Assembly (NCBI RefSeq): GCF_002797855.1
Contig: NZ_PGFB01000003.1
Location: 1-64,000 of the forward strand
Length of the DNA stretch: 64,000 bases
Direction: 5' to 3'
Source of the DNA: Compostimonas suwonensis
GTDB taxonomy: Bacteria > Actinomycetota > Actinomycetes > Actinomycetales > Microbacteriaceae
The position numbers were made by a program, and so were the translations under genes. Numbering within the stretch: position 1 is the stretch's first letter; each line of letters starts with the position of its first letter. The notes below the pieces were generated by a model. It made no database searches and had not been told where the DNA came from. It saw only the letters and a program-made list of their open reading frames with translations. This document shows positions 51,230-59,496 of this stretch, in pieces.

Positions 51230-51273
51230 GCGGCAATCCCGCGCATCGGGCGGCAGGGTGCGACCGAGCGAGC

Positions 51274-52218
51274 TCATGCGCGGCGACGTCTCAGACCCGC
51301 GCGCTCGAGCAGAAGGCGCAGCCGCTCCGGGCTCAGCAGATCGCTCCACACGATGCGGATGACGCGGAGCCCGAGTGCGCGGAGCCTGTCCTCGCGCAGC
51401 TTCTCGGCCCACACCACCTCGGCCGGAGTGCGGCCCTGCAGGTACTCGGGCCTGCTGTACTTCTGAAAGCCGTCGAACTCCACCACGAGGCCGAGCTCGG
51501 GCCAGAAGAAGTCGACCTCGCCGATCAGGCCGTCGGCGTCGTGCACGGGATGCTGGAGCTCCGGCGGGTCGAAGCCGAGCTGGTGCATGAGCACCCGGGC
51601 GAGCGACTCGCCGGCGTTGTAAGCCCCGGGGTCGGCGAACTCGAGGACCGCGCGTGCCCGGCGCACCCCGCGCGCGGGGCCGTGCCGCCCGAGCTCATCG
51701 ACGAGCGCTTCTCGGGTCACGAGCTGGTTCCGCAAGGCGCGGTCGGCCATCGCGACCCCGCCGGCGAAGTCGTGGAGCCGTGAGACCGAGACGACGGTGC
51801 GGGCGGCCGAGGTGACGCGCAACCCGTCGATCACCGTGGCGTCGTGCGCGGCATCCGCGTGGAATCGATAGGTGACCCGGGAGGTGCTGCGGCCGCCGCT
51901 CGCGTCGGGGCCGTCGATGTGCACGGCCGTCGGCCAGCTGCCCAGCATCGGGAGCCGCCAGACGGCTGCGGCCGAGAACCGGGCGAGGATGTCGCGATGC
52001 CCCCGTGCCGCGTCGACCGCGCGCACGAGCGTGCGGTAGCGGGCGTCCGCATCCGCCGAGGCGGGCTCGGCGGGCGCGTAGACCCCGCGGGTGACCCTGC
52101 GGAGATCACCGGTCACGAGCGCTCTCGGCAGCTCGCCGTGCCGGCCATGCTCGTGCGCGTCTCTCCAGAGCAGCAGCCCGTCGCGTCGTTCGAGGAGTGT
52201 CTTCCAGTCGTTCGTCAT
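51274..52218 (-). CDS. AbiEi-like / DUF559-type endonuclease-fold protein
   Basis: 314 residues from ATG 52218; a longer frame to 52287 is unsupported. The N-terminal part (about 1-80), ending TGDLRRVTRGVYAPAEP, resembles the winged-helix AbiEi antitoxin domain. The C-terminal 100 residues contain GEVDFFWPELGLVVEFDGFQ and KLREDRLRALGLRVIRIVW, a PD-(D/E)XK-like (DUF559/Vsr-type) fold with E and D/E positions intact. I know this architecture as common and multi-copy in actinobacteria, function unproven. No AbiEii toxin is adjacent. Bracketed by family B palindromes. Confidence 0.78.
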   Translation of the reverse strand: MTNDWKTLLERRDGLLLWRDAHEHGRHGELPRALVTGDLRRVTRGVYAPAEPASADADARYRTLVRAVDAARGHRDILARFSAAAVWRLPMLGSWPTAVHIDGPDASGGRSTSRVTYRFHADAAHDATVIDGLRVTSAARTVVSVSRLHDFAGGVAMADRALRNQLVTREALVDELGRHGPARGVRRARAVLEFADPGAYNAGESLARVLMHQLGFDPPELQHPVHDADGLIGEVDFFWPELGLVVEFDGFQKYSRPEYLQGRTPAEVVWAEKLREDRLRALGLRVIRIVWSDLLSPERLRLLLERAGLRRRRA

Positions 52219-52526
52219 ACGACGATCGTCGGCGGGGCAGGAGGACCGGGAGACTCTCCGGTGCGGATCGGTGCACTCTCGCGGCATCCACAGCTCGGCC
52301 GTGCGGAGGATCGCATCCCGTCGAGCGCGGGTTTGTTCGCGGGCGACGAGCTTCGAGGGCCGGCGCTCGCGAACAAACCCGCGCTCGACGCAAAACAGGG
52401 GGCGGAGGGGGCGGAGAGGCAGGCGCGAGGAACAAACGGCGCTCGCCGTGGGCGAACCGCGGACGAGTCGTGCCGGGGCTTCGGTAGAATAGACGTACTG
52501 CCCACAAACCAGGAGGAGCCCTCAGC
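52219..52526. other. Divergent intergenic region with family B element and khtT-like promoter
   Basis: 308 bp. It holds the second family B copy, a degraded fragment (GAGGAACAAACGGCGCTCG near 52429-52447), and TAGAAT (52485-52490) as a -10 for the downstream gene. No gene. Confidence 0.55.
52320..52389. repeat. 66-70-bp palindromic element, family B copy 2
   Basis: The same 19-bp arms as copy 1 (52322-52340 and 52369-52387), here extended to 22 perfect bp (52320-52341 and 52368-52389). The core is similar but not identical to copy 1. Unlike the other palindromes it is not just after a stop codon; it lies about 100 bp upstream of the minus-strand gene. Confidence 0.9.
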
Positions 52527-53057
52527 ATGGTTGATGTTCGGCGGGTCAAACTTCCGGGAGTCGGTGTGCTCCACACCTTCGTGACGGATGACGGAGGCAA
52601 GGTCGGCGTCATCGCCCACCGCTCCGGACACAGCGACCTCATCACATTCGCCGACGACGAAGACGGACCCGACGGCACCAAGGTGTCGTTGCGCCTGAGC
52701 GAAGACGAGGCGCACACCCTCGCCGAGCTGCTCGGCGGCACCCAGATCACCGAGTCGCTCACGGCCCTCGACCAGATCCCGGGCCTCAGCATCGACTGGT
52801 TCACGGTCGACTACGAGGACTACATCGCCGGCCAGCAGCTCGGCAACCCCGGCGACCGCGGCATCGTCGGCCTGACCGTCGTCGCCGTCGTTCGCGGCGA
52901 GTCGGCCAACCCGGCGCCCGCCGCCGACTTCAAGGTCTTCCCCGGTGACACCCTCGTCGTCGCGGGGTCGCCCGAGAAGGTCGCCAAAGCGTTCAACTTC
53001 TATCGCACAGGAGAGAAACACCTCAAGACGCCGGTCGACGCCCCGCCGGGAGCCTAG
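52527..53057 (+). CDS. K+/H+ antiporter regulatory subunit, KhtT-like
   Basis: 176 residues. AGGAGGAGC precedes the ATG. The N-terminal half has VRRVKLPGVGVLHTFVTDDG; the C-terminal half is a TrkA-C (RCK-C) domain (GIVGLTVVAVVRGESANPAP, FKVFPGDTLVVAGSPEKVAK). In Bacillus, KhtT controls the KhtU antiporter and senses c-di-AMP or pH; here it precedes the antiporter by 2 bp. Confidence 0.88.
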   Translation: MVDVRRVKLPGVGVLHTFVTDDGGKVGVIAHRSGHSDLITFADDEDGPDGTKVSLRLSEDEAHTLAELLGGTQITESLTALDQIPGLSIDWFTVDYEDYIAGQQLGNPGDRGIVGLTVVAVVRGESANPAPAADFKVFPGDTLVVAGSPEKVAKAFNFYRTGEKHLKTPVDAPPGA

Positions 53058-53059
53058 GA

Positions 53060-54415
53060 ATGCACCTCGGCCAAGATCTCCTCACGCTCGGCGTTCTTCT
53101 GGTCGTTGCCTACGGACTCGGGCGCCTCGCGAAACTCGTCGGCCTGCCGTCCATTCCGGTGTACATGATCGTCGGGCTGCTGGCCAGCCCGCACACGGGA
53201 TGGTTCCCGCTCAACTTCGAGTCCGCCGACATCGAGCTGATCGCGGTCTTCGGCCTGGTCCTGCTGCTGTTCAGCCTGGGACTCGAGTTCGATCAGGAGG
53301 AGTTCTTCGGCAACGCCGGAAAACTCCTGATCTCGGGCGGATCCTATGTGCTCATCAACATGGGCATCGGCTTCCTCTTCGGGATGATGGTCGGCTGGGG
53401 CACCCGTGAGGCGCTCGTCATCGCGGGGATGACCGGCACCTCGTCATCCGCGATCATCACCAAGCTGCTCATCGAGCTGCGCCGTCTCGCCAACAAGGAG
53501 ACGCCCATGATCCTGGGCGTCACCGTCGTCGGTGACATCTTCATCGCCGTCTACCTGGCCATCGTCTCGGTCGTGCTGAGCGGCCAGACCGAGATCTGGC
53601 CGATCGTGCTGCAACTGTCGGTGGCCTTCCTCTTCCTCGTCGTGATGTTCACGATCGCGCGCTGGGGCGGGCGCGTGGTCTCGCGGCTCATGCGCACCAA
53701 AGACGACGAGCTCTTCACGATCCTGTTCTTCGGCCTCGCGGTGCTCTTCGCCGGGATCGGCGAGATCATCGGTGTGACCGACGCGATCGGCGCGTTCCTG
53801 ATCGGCGTCGTGCTCGGCGCGAGCAACTACCGGTCGAAGATCGAACGCGTCGCGGTGCCGTTGCGCGACGTCTTCGCCGCCTTCTTCTTCCTCAACTTCG
53901 GCCTCGCCCTCAACATCGCCGAGTTCGGCTCAGTGATCACGATCGTGGTCATCGCCGTGGTGATGACCTTCGCGCTCAACATCGGCTCCGGCATCCTGCT
54001 CGCCCGGCTGCACGGGATGGGCGCGCCCGAGGCGATCAACACGGCCGCCATCCTCGCGAACCGCGGCGAGTTCACGCTCATCCTCGCGACGCTGTCGGTC
54101 AGCGCCGGCCTCGACCATCGACTGCAGCCCTTCGCCGGTCTCTACGTGCTCATCATGGCCGTGCTCGGCCCGTTGTTCGCGGCGAACTCCGAGCGAATCG
54201 GTGCGAGGATGTTCCGGAGCGCGGAGCGGGCTGCGGTGCAGCATCGCGAGCGGGATCCGATCCTCGACGAAGGCATCAACCTCGTCGAGGCGGCGACCGC
54301 GGGCATGGAGCCCGGCGACGACACCCCGACGAAAGAGGCGGTCGACCGCATCGTCGAACAGGCCATGCAGCAGTCGGATGACGTGGCGGAACGAAGGCGA
54401 GAACCCGATTACTGA
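53060..54415 (+). CDS. Cation/proton antiporter, KhtU-like (CPA2)
   Basis: 451 residues with about twelve membrane segments: VAYGLGRLAKLVGLPSIPVY, FGLVLLLFSLGLEFDQEEFF with the family Asp region, GMTGTSSSAIITKLLIELR, and GVTDAIGAFLIGVVLGASNY. A monovalent cation/H+ antiporter of the CPA2 family, probably K+ efflux given the KhtT partner. The last 60 residues are a soluble acidic tail without an RCK domain, which is supplied in trans. Confidence 0.92.
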   Translation: MHLGQDLLTLGVLLVVAYGLGRLAKLVGLPSIPVYMIVGLLASPHTGWFPLNFESADIELIAVFGLVLLLFSLGLEFDQEEFFGNAGKLLISGGSYVLINMGIGFLFGMMVGWGTREALVIAGMTGTSSSAIITKLLIELRRLANKETPMILGVTVVGDIFIAVYLAIVSVVLSGQTEIWPIVLQLSVAFLFLVVMFTIARWGGRVVSRLMRTKDDELFTILFFGLAVLFAGIGEIIGVTDAIGAFLIGVVLGASNYRSKIERVAVPLRDVFAAFFFLNFGLALNIAEFGSVITIVVIAVVMTFALNIGSGILLARLHGMGAPEAINTAAILANRGEFTLILATLSVSAGLDHRLQPFAGLYVLIMAVLGPLFAANSERIGARMFRSAERAAVQHRERDPILDEGINLVEAATAGMEPGDDTPTKEAVDRIVEQAMQQSDDVAERRREPDY

Positions 54416-55232
54416 TCAGCTCGGGCAGACCCCGACCCTCTTCCGTTTTATGCTGCGCCCGCGCTGGATCGGCCTGCTGCTGCTCACCCTGCTCGTCGCG
54501 GGGATCTTCGCGGCGCTCAGCCAATGGCAGCTCAGCCGCGCCATCGAATCCGGCCAGGAGGTCGTGCGCACGACCGAGCAGGTCGTGCCGCTCGAGAGCA
54601 TCGCGCAGCCGAACGGGCCCATCCAGACGATCGCGACCGGGCAGATGGTGAGCGTCGAGGGCACCCTCGTCGCCTCGGACGTCGACGTGGTCGCCAATCG
54701 GATCAACGGCGGCGTGAGCGGGTACTGGGTGGTCGGCCACGTCGACACGATGACCGATGCGGATGCCGCGGGGCCGGCGCTCGCGGTCGCCTACGGGTGG
54801 ACGGCCGACCGGAACGCCGCCGATGCCGTGGCGCGGCAGCTCGAGGCCTCAGCCGGCCCGCAGGAGCTCGTCGGGCGCTTCCTGCCCAGCGACTCCCCCG
54901 AGGTGCCCGGCGACGGAGTCGACCCGCACGAGATGACGACGATGTCGGTCGCCGACCTGCTCAACCGGTGGTCGAACGCCGACGACCGCGACGTCTACAC
55001 GGGCTACGTGGTCTCTCGCGACGCGGCTGCCGGCCTCGAGGTGATCGACTCGCCCGCCCCCGACGAGGAGGTCACCCTCAACTGGCTGAACATCTTCTAT
55101 GCGGTCGAGTGGGTCGTGTTCGCCGGGTTCGCCTTCTTCCTCTGGTATCGCCTGGCCAAGGACGGGTGGGAGCGGGAGCAGGACGAGCGTCTGCAGGCGG
55201 AGATGGCCGCCCACGGCGTGGACGTAAAATAG
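54378..55232 (+). CDS. SURF1-family cytochrome oxidase assembly protein
   Basis: 284 residues from ATG 54378. Two membrane helices, near residues 25-50 (MLRPRWIGLLLLTLLVAGIF, followed by the SURF1 hallmark QWQLSRA) and near 240-262 (NWLNIFYAVEWVVFAGFAFF), with the large extracytoplasmic loop GYWVVGHVDT...GWT between. The start overlaps the antiporter by 38 bp; ATG 54450 is an alternative without overlap, and neither has a clear RBS. Role: maturation of heme-copper oxidase. Confidence 0.85.
   Translation: MTWRNEGENPITDQLGQTPTLFRFMLRPRWIGLLLLTLLVAGIFAALSQWQLSRAIESGQEVVRTTEQVVPLESIAQPNGPIQTIATGQMVSVEGTLVASDVDVVANRINGGVSGYWVVGHVDTMTDADAAGPALAVAYGWTADRNAADAVARQLEASAGPQELVGRFLPSDSPEVPGDGVDPHEMTTMSVADLLNRWSNADDRDVYTGYVVSRDAAAGLEVIDSPAPDEEVTLNWLNIFYAVEWVVFAGFAFFLWYRLAKDGWEREQDERLQAEMAAHGVDVK
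55225..55230 (+). promoter_or_regulatory. -10 element of DUF3817 gene (leaderless type)
   Basis: TAAAAT, at the end of the SURF1 gene, ends 6 nt before ATG 55237. Confidence 0.5.
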
Positions 55233-55236
55233 CTCC

Positions 55237-55677
55237 ATGCCCCTCGAACCCAAAGCCGCCGATTTCCCGAGAATCCGCGGAGCCCTCACCTTCTACCAGG
55301 TGAGCTCGATCATCACGGGTGTGCTGCTGCTGCTGCTGTGCGCCGAGATGCTCATCAAGTACGTGTTCCAGTACGAGCTCGAGATGGGCGGGCCGCAGGG
55401 CTTCCTCGCCTTCGTGCCGAGAGACACCGTCGTGGCTGTGAACCTCAGCACCGGCATCCTCATCGCCCACGGCTGGTTCTACGTCGTCTACCTCTTCTCG
55501 GACTTCAGGCTCTGGAGCCTCATGCGCTGGCCGTTCGGCCGCTTCGTTCTCATCGCCCTCGGCGGTGTCGTGCCCTTCCTGTCGTTCTTCGTCGAGGTCA
55601 GGATCGCGCGCCAGGTTCGGGCCTACCTCGCCCGGCGTGAATCGGAAGACCAACAACTCGTGGAGGCCCCCCATTAG
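55237..55677 (+). CDS. DUF3817 membrane protein
   Basis: 146 residues, three to four membrane segments ([59 protein letters not shown]). It matches DUF3817 as I recognise it; function unknown. Its position between SURF1 and guaA is usual in actinobacteria. Its stop TAG lies inside the proposed guaA start (ATTAG). Confidence 0.85.
   Translation: MPLEPKAADFPRIRGALTFYQVSSIITGVLLLLLCAEMLIKYVFQYELEMGGPQGFLAFVPRDTVVAVNLSTGILIAHGWFYVVYLFSDFRLWSLMRWPFGRFVLIALGGVVPFLSFFVEVRIARQVRAYLARRESEDQQLVEAPH
55662..55675 (+). promoter_or_regulatory. guaA RBS with ATT start codon
   Basis: GGAGG at 55662-55666, 6 nt, then ATT at 55673. No in-frame ATG, GTG or TTG lies between 55565 and the conserved glutaminase residues. 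Confidence 0.6.
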
Positions 55678-57256
55678 CCCGCAGCAGCCGAGCGCGCCCG
55701 CGCCTGTACTCGTTGTCGACTTCGGAGCGCAGTACGCGCAGCTCATCGCCCGCCGTGTGCGCGAGGCGAACGTGTACTCCGAGATCGTGCCGCACGACAT
55801 CACCGCGGCGGAGGTGGCCGAGCGCAACCCGATCGGCATCGTGCTGAGCGGCGGCCCCTCGAGTGTCTACGAAGACGGCGCGCCCGCCTTCGACGCAGCC
55901 ATCTTCGACCTCGGCATCCCCGTGCTCGGCATCTGCTACGGCTTCCAGGTCATGGCGACGGCCCTCGGCGGCGAGGTCGCCCACAGCGGCGTGCGCGAGT
56001 ACGGCTCCACGAACGTGACGGTGTCGGATGCCGGCAACGCACTGCTCGCCGACCAGCCCGCCGCTCAGACCGTGTGGATGAGCCACGGCGACTCCGTGTC
56101 GAAAGCCCCGGCCGGCTTCGACGTGCTCGCGAGCACCGACTCCACCCCGGTCGCGGCGTTCGCCAACGACGCCCGCAGGCTCTACGGCGTGCAGTGGCAC
56201 CCCGAGGTCAAGCACTCCGTGCATGGCCAGCAGGTGCTCGAGAACTTCCTGCACCGCGCGGCCGGCATCCCGGCCGACTGGAACAGCGGCAACGTCATCG
56301 CCGACCAGGTCGCCGCCATCCGCGCCCAGGTCGGAACGGGCAAGGTCATCTGCGCCCTCTCCGGCGGAGTCGACTCCGCCGTCGCGGCGGCCCTCGTGCA
56401 CAAGGCCGTCGGCGACCAGCTCGTCTGCGTCTTCGTCGACCACGGCCTGCTGCGCGCCGGCGAGCGCGAGCAGGTCGAGATCGACTACGTCGCCGCCACC
56501 GGCGTGCGGCTCGTGACCATCGACGCCGAAGACCGCTTCCTGAGCGCCCTCGACGGCGTGAGCGACCCCGAGCAGAAGCGCAAGATCATCGGGCGTGAGT
56601 TCATCCGCACCTTCGAGCAGGCGCAAGCACAACTGCTCGCCGAGTCGGCGGCCGACGGCGACCCCATCCGCTTCCTCGTGCAGGGCACGCTCTACCCCGA
56701 CGTCGTCGAGTCGGGCGGCGGCACGGGCACGGCGAACATCAAGAGCCACCACAACGTGGGCGGCCTGCCCGAAGACCTCCAGTTCGAGCTCGTGGAGCCG
56801 CTGCGCACCCTCTTCAAAGACGAGGTGCGCGCGATCGGCCGCGAACTCGGCCTGCCCGAGATCATCGTCGGCCGCCAGCCCTTCCCGGGCCCGGGCCTCG
56901 GCATCCGCATCGTCGGCGAGGTCACCCGCGAACGGCTCGAGCTGCTGCGCCACGCCGACGCGATCGTGCGCGCCGAGCTGACCGCCGCCGGGCTCGACAG
57001 CCAGATCTGGCAGTGCCCCGTTGTGCTGCTCGCCGATGTGCGCTCCGTGGGCGTGCAAGGCGACGGGCGCTCCTACGGCCACCCCATCGTGCTGCGCCCC
57101 GTCTCCTCCGAAGACGCCATGACCGCCGACTGGACCCGCCTGCCGTACGACGTGCTCGCGCGCATCTCCAACCGCATAACCAACGAGGTGGCGGATGTCA
57201 ACCGCGTTGTGCTCGACGTGACGTCGAAGCCGCCGGGGACGATCGAATGGGAGTGA
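55673..57256 (+). CDS. guaA: GMP synthase (glutamine-hydrolysing), probable ATT start
   Basis: 527 residues if read from ATT 55673. The N-terminal glutaminase domain starts about 14 residues later with [20 protein letters not shown]; nucleophile Cys88 in GICYGFQ, His/Glu in QWHPEVKHS. The ATP-pyrophosphatase domain has [19 protein letters not shown], and the dimer domain ends PPGTIEWE. It converts XMP to GMP. The only upstream in-frame start is GTG 55565, deep inside the DUF3817 gene. The next downstream GTG would remove the start of the glutaminase fold. Confidence 0.93.
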   Translation: MSPQQPSAPAPVLVVDFGAQYAQLIARRVREANVYSEIVPHDITAAEVAERNPIGIVLSGGPSSVYEDGAPAFDAAIFDLGIPVLGICYGFQVMATALGGEVAHSGVREYGSTNVTVSDAGNALLADQPAAQTVWMSHGDSVSKAPAGFDVLASTDSTPVAAFANDARRLYGVQWHPEVKHSVHGQQVLENFLHRAAGIPADWNSGNVIADQVAAIRAQVGTGKVICALSGGVDSAVAAALVHKAVGDQLVCVFVDHGLLRAGEREQVEIDYVAATGVRLVTIDAEDRFLSALDGVSDPEQKRKIIGREFIRTFEQAQAQLLAESAADGDPIRFLVQGTLYPDVVESGGGTGTANIKSHHNVGGLPEDLQFELVEPLRTLFKDEVRAIGRELGLPEIIVGRQPFPGPGLGIRIVGEVTRERLELLRHADAIVRAELTAAGLDSQIWQCPVVLLADVRSVGVQGDGRSYGHPIVLRPVSSEDAMTADWTRLPYDVLARISNRITNEVADVNRVVLDVTSKPPGTIEWE

Positions 57257-57262
57257 CTCGGG

Positions 57263-57400
57263 GCCGGGTTTCGGCTCGGGCCTGAGCATTCGCTCCTCAG
57301 CTCAGACATTGCGGCGAATGGCCCATCCGAAAAGCGTGGATGGGCCATTCGCCGCAAAACTCGCACCCCGCGAATACTCAGGCCCGAGCCGAAACCCGGC
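57263..57400. repeat. Giant nested palindrome, 138 bp
   Basis: Outer arms of 31 bp (57263-57293 and 57370-57400) match at 30 positions. Inside is a second, perfect 18-bp inverted repeat GCGGCGAATGGCCCATCC (57311-57328) with 57338-57355 and a 9-nt loop. It begins 6 bp after the guaA stop. Confidence 0.92.
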
Positions 57401-57423
57401 GTCCGGGTGAGGGTGTTAAAAGG

Positions 57424-57449
57424 AAAGGCCGCCCCGTGGGGCGGCCTTT
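57424..57449 (-). terminator. Terminator of Bax1-like gene
   Basis: AAAGGCCGCCC, loop CGTG, GGGCGGCCTTT; on the minus strand it is followed by CCTTTT. It lies 23 bp past the stop of the minus-strand gene. Confidence 0.85.
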
Positions 57450-57471
57450 GCCGTGAGCAGGAGAGCGGGTG

Positions 57472-58278
57472 CTAGTCGCGGGCGATGGCGAAGATACGCA
57501 GAAGCTCGAGGTAGAGCCAGATGACCGTTACCATGATGCCGAAGGCGCCCGTCCAGCCGTACTTGCGCGGCGCGCGGTTGCGCACGCCCTGCTGGATCGA
57601 GTCGAAGTCGAGCACGAGCGAGTACGCGGCCATGATGACCACGAGCACGCCGACGATGAGACCGAGCGGGATGCCGAAGATCTCGGCGCTGCGCAGGCCC
57701 CACGGGTCTTGGTTGACGCCCGTGAGCATCAGCACGAAGTTGAGCAGCGAGAAGACCGCGTAGCCGATCATCGCGATGAGGAAGATCTTCGTGGCCTTCT
57801 TCGAGGCGCGGATCTTGCCGCTCGCGAAGAGCGCCAGGGTGACACCGACGACGACCAGCGTCGCGATGACCGCCTGCACGACCACGCCGGGGAACTCGGT
57901 CTCGTAGAACGCCGAGATGCCGCCGACGAAGACGCCCTGCACCGCCGAGTAGGCGAGGATGAGCGCGGGCGAGGGCTCCTTCTTGAAGATGTTGACGAGC
58001 GCGAGCACGAAGCCCACGATGCCCGCGCCGATCCACAGGAACGGGATGGTCGGCGCGAGGATCCAGCCGACCGCCGCGCCCGCGAGGAGGAAGACGAAGG
58101 TCACGACCGACTTCATGATCGAATCCTCGATCGTCATGCGGTCGGTGTCGGAGGAGGTCGCGGCCGGCTGGTTGTACAGCTCGGTCAGACTCTCGGCGGA
58201 CGGCGTCGCCACAGCGGTCGTCGTGCCGCCCGTCTGGAAAGCCTTGTTCCGCGAGAATGCGGGGTTGTCGAGTGCCAT
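57472..58278 (-). CDS. Bax inhibitor-1/YccA-family membrane protein
   Basis: 268 residues, seven membrane segments after an N-terminal soluble part of about 50 residues. Signatures: SAVQGVFVGGISAFYETEFP, IGYAVFSLLNFVLMLTGVN and LVLDFDSIQQGVRNRAPRKYGWTGAFG, whose acidic residues match the BI-1 pore/pH-sensor aspartates. Related bacterial proteins leak Ca2+ in a pH-dependent way; the physiological role is unknown. Confidence 0.92.
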   Translation of the reverse strand: MALDNPAFSRNKAFQTGGTTTAVATPSAESLTELYNQPAATSSDTDRMTIEDSIMKSVVTFVFLLAGAAVGWILAPTIPFLWIGAGIVGFVLALVNIFKKEPSPALILAYSAVQGVFVGGISAFYETEFPGVVVQAVIATLVVVGVTLALFASGKIRASKKATKIFLIAMIGYAVFSLLNFVLMLTGVNQDPWGLRSAEIFGIPLGLIVGVLVVIMAAYSLVLDFDSIQQGVRNRAPRKYGWTGAFGIMVTVIWLYLELLRIFAIARD

Positions 58279-58398
58279 GGGTCCTTCTGCTCTCAGGGAT
58301 GTCGGGGATGGAACACCGTCATAGACGCTTCATGACATCTAATCAAGTTTCTCTCAGTAAAAGCTGGATGTTCGCCCGTTATTCCCGGTCTCCCGCAC

Positions 58399-58404
58399 TA
58401 TATT
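58399..58404 (+). promoter_or_regulatory. -10 element of glpQ (leaderless type)
   Basis: TATATT ends 6 nt before ATG 58411. GAGCGG in between could also act as a poor RBS. Confidence 0.4.
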
Positions 58405-58410
58405 GAGCGG

Positions 58411-59430
58411 ATGACCGTGCGCACGACCCCCACACCGATGATCATCGGTCATCGTGGGGCCAGCGGCTACCGTCCCGAACATACCCGATCCGCGTACGAA
58501 CTGGCCTTCGCCCTCGGCGCGGAGGCCGTCGAACCCGACATCGTGGCGACGAAGGACGGCGTGCTGGTGGTGCGGCACGAGAACGAGATCTCGGGCACGA
58601 CGGATGTCGCGAGTCATCCGGAGTTCGCGGCGAGGCGCACGACCAAGCTCATCGACGGCCACGAGCTCACCGGCTGGTTCACCGAGGACTTCACCTGGGA
58701 CGAGCTCTCGACCCTGCGCGCGCGGGAGCGGCTCGGCGCCCTGCGCCAGTCGAGCGCGAGCTTCGACGGCCACTACCCGATCCTGCGGCTGAGCGAGCTC
58801 GTCGAGATCATCGACAGGGCCTCCGCCGATGCACGCGCGCCGCTCGGCATGGTCGCCGAGATCAAGCACGCGACGTACTTCGCCTCGATCGGGCTGCCGC
58901 TCGACGAGCTGCTCGCGAACGAGCTCGACGAGCTCGGCTGGGGCTACCAGTTCGACCGGCTCACGATCGAGAGCTTCGAGCAGACGGTGCTGCACGAGGT
59001 GCGCGCCCGCGGCGTCAAGGCCAGCTACGTGTACCTCATCGAGGCGAGCGGCAAACCCGCCGACCTCGTGGCGCGCAGCGGTGCGCAGGCGACCTCCTAC
59101 GCCGATGTGGTCACGCCCGCGGGCCTGTACGGGCTCTCGGGGCACGTCGACGGCGTGAGCGTCGACAAGTCGCTCCTGCTGAGAACGGATGCCGCGGGCC
59201 GCCCCGCGACGACCGAGCTCGTCGATCACGCCCACGCCGCCGGGCTGCAGATCTTCACATGGACCCTGCGGCCGGAGAACCGCTTCCTCTCGGCGCCGTT
59301 CCGGCGCGGCCGCGCGAAGGCCGCGTTCGGCGACTGGCAGGGGGAGTGGCGGCTCATCATGGGCACGGGCATCGACGGCATCTTCGCCGACCACCCCGAT
59401 CTGGCGCTCGCGCTGCGCGACGAGCTCTGA
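58411..59430 (+). CDS. glpQ: Glycerophosphodiester phosphodiesterase
   Basis: 339 residues. GDPD barrel: IIGHRGASGYRPEHTRSAYE with the catalytic HR...E, AEAVEPDIVATKDGVLVVRHEN with E/D and H, EIKHATYF, and GIDGIFADHPDLAL at the end. No signal peptide is evident, so it is probably cytoplasmic. It releases G3P from deacylated phospholipids, which GlpD could oxidise. Confidence 0.93.
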   Translation: MTVRTTPTPMIIGHRGASGYRPEHTRSAYELAFALGAEAVEPDIVATKDGVLVVRHENEISGTTDVASHPEFAARRTTKLIDGHELTGWFTEDFTWDELSTLRARERLGALRQSSASFDGHYPILRLSELVEIIDRASADARAPLGMVAEIKHATYFASIGLPLDELLANELDELGWGYQFDRLTIESFEQTVLHEVRARGVKASYVYLIEASGKPADLVARSGAQATSYADVVTPAGLYGLSGHVDGVSVDKSLLLRTDAAGRPATTELVDHAHAAGLQIFTWTLRPENRFLSAPFRRGRAKAAFGDWQGEWRLIMGTGIDGIFADHPDLALALRDEL

Positions 59431-59481
59431 CGGCCGCCCGTCGGTCGCCGAGGAACGCGGCCGGGCGTCGGTGGCCGCGCC

Positions 59482-59487
59482 TAGACT
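59482..59487 (+). promoter_or_regulatory. -10 element of pcrA (near-leaderless)
   Basis: TAGACT ends 9 nt before ATG 59497; no Shine-Dalgarno. Confidence 0.45.
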
Positions 59488-59496
59488 TGTTGCGGC

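Noticed and set aside
51274-52218. Complete AbiE toxin-antitoxin or restriction system
   Set aside because: Only one protein is present, with no adjacent AbiEii-type nucleotidyltransferase or methylase; the orphan methyltransferase is 22 kb away.
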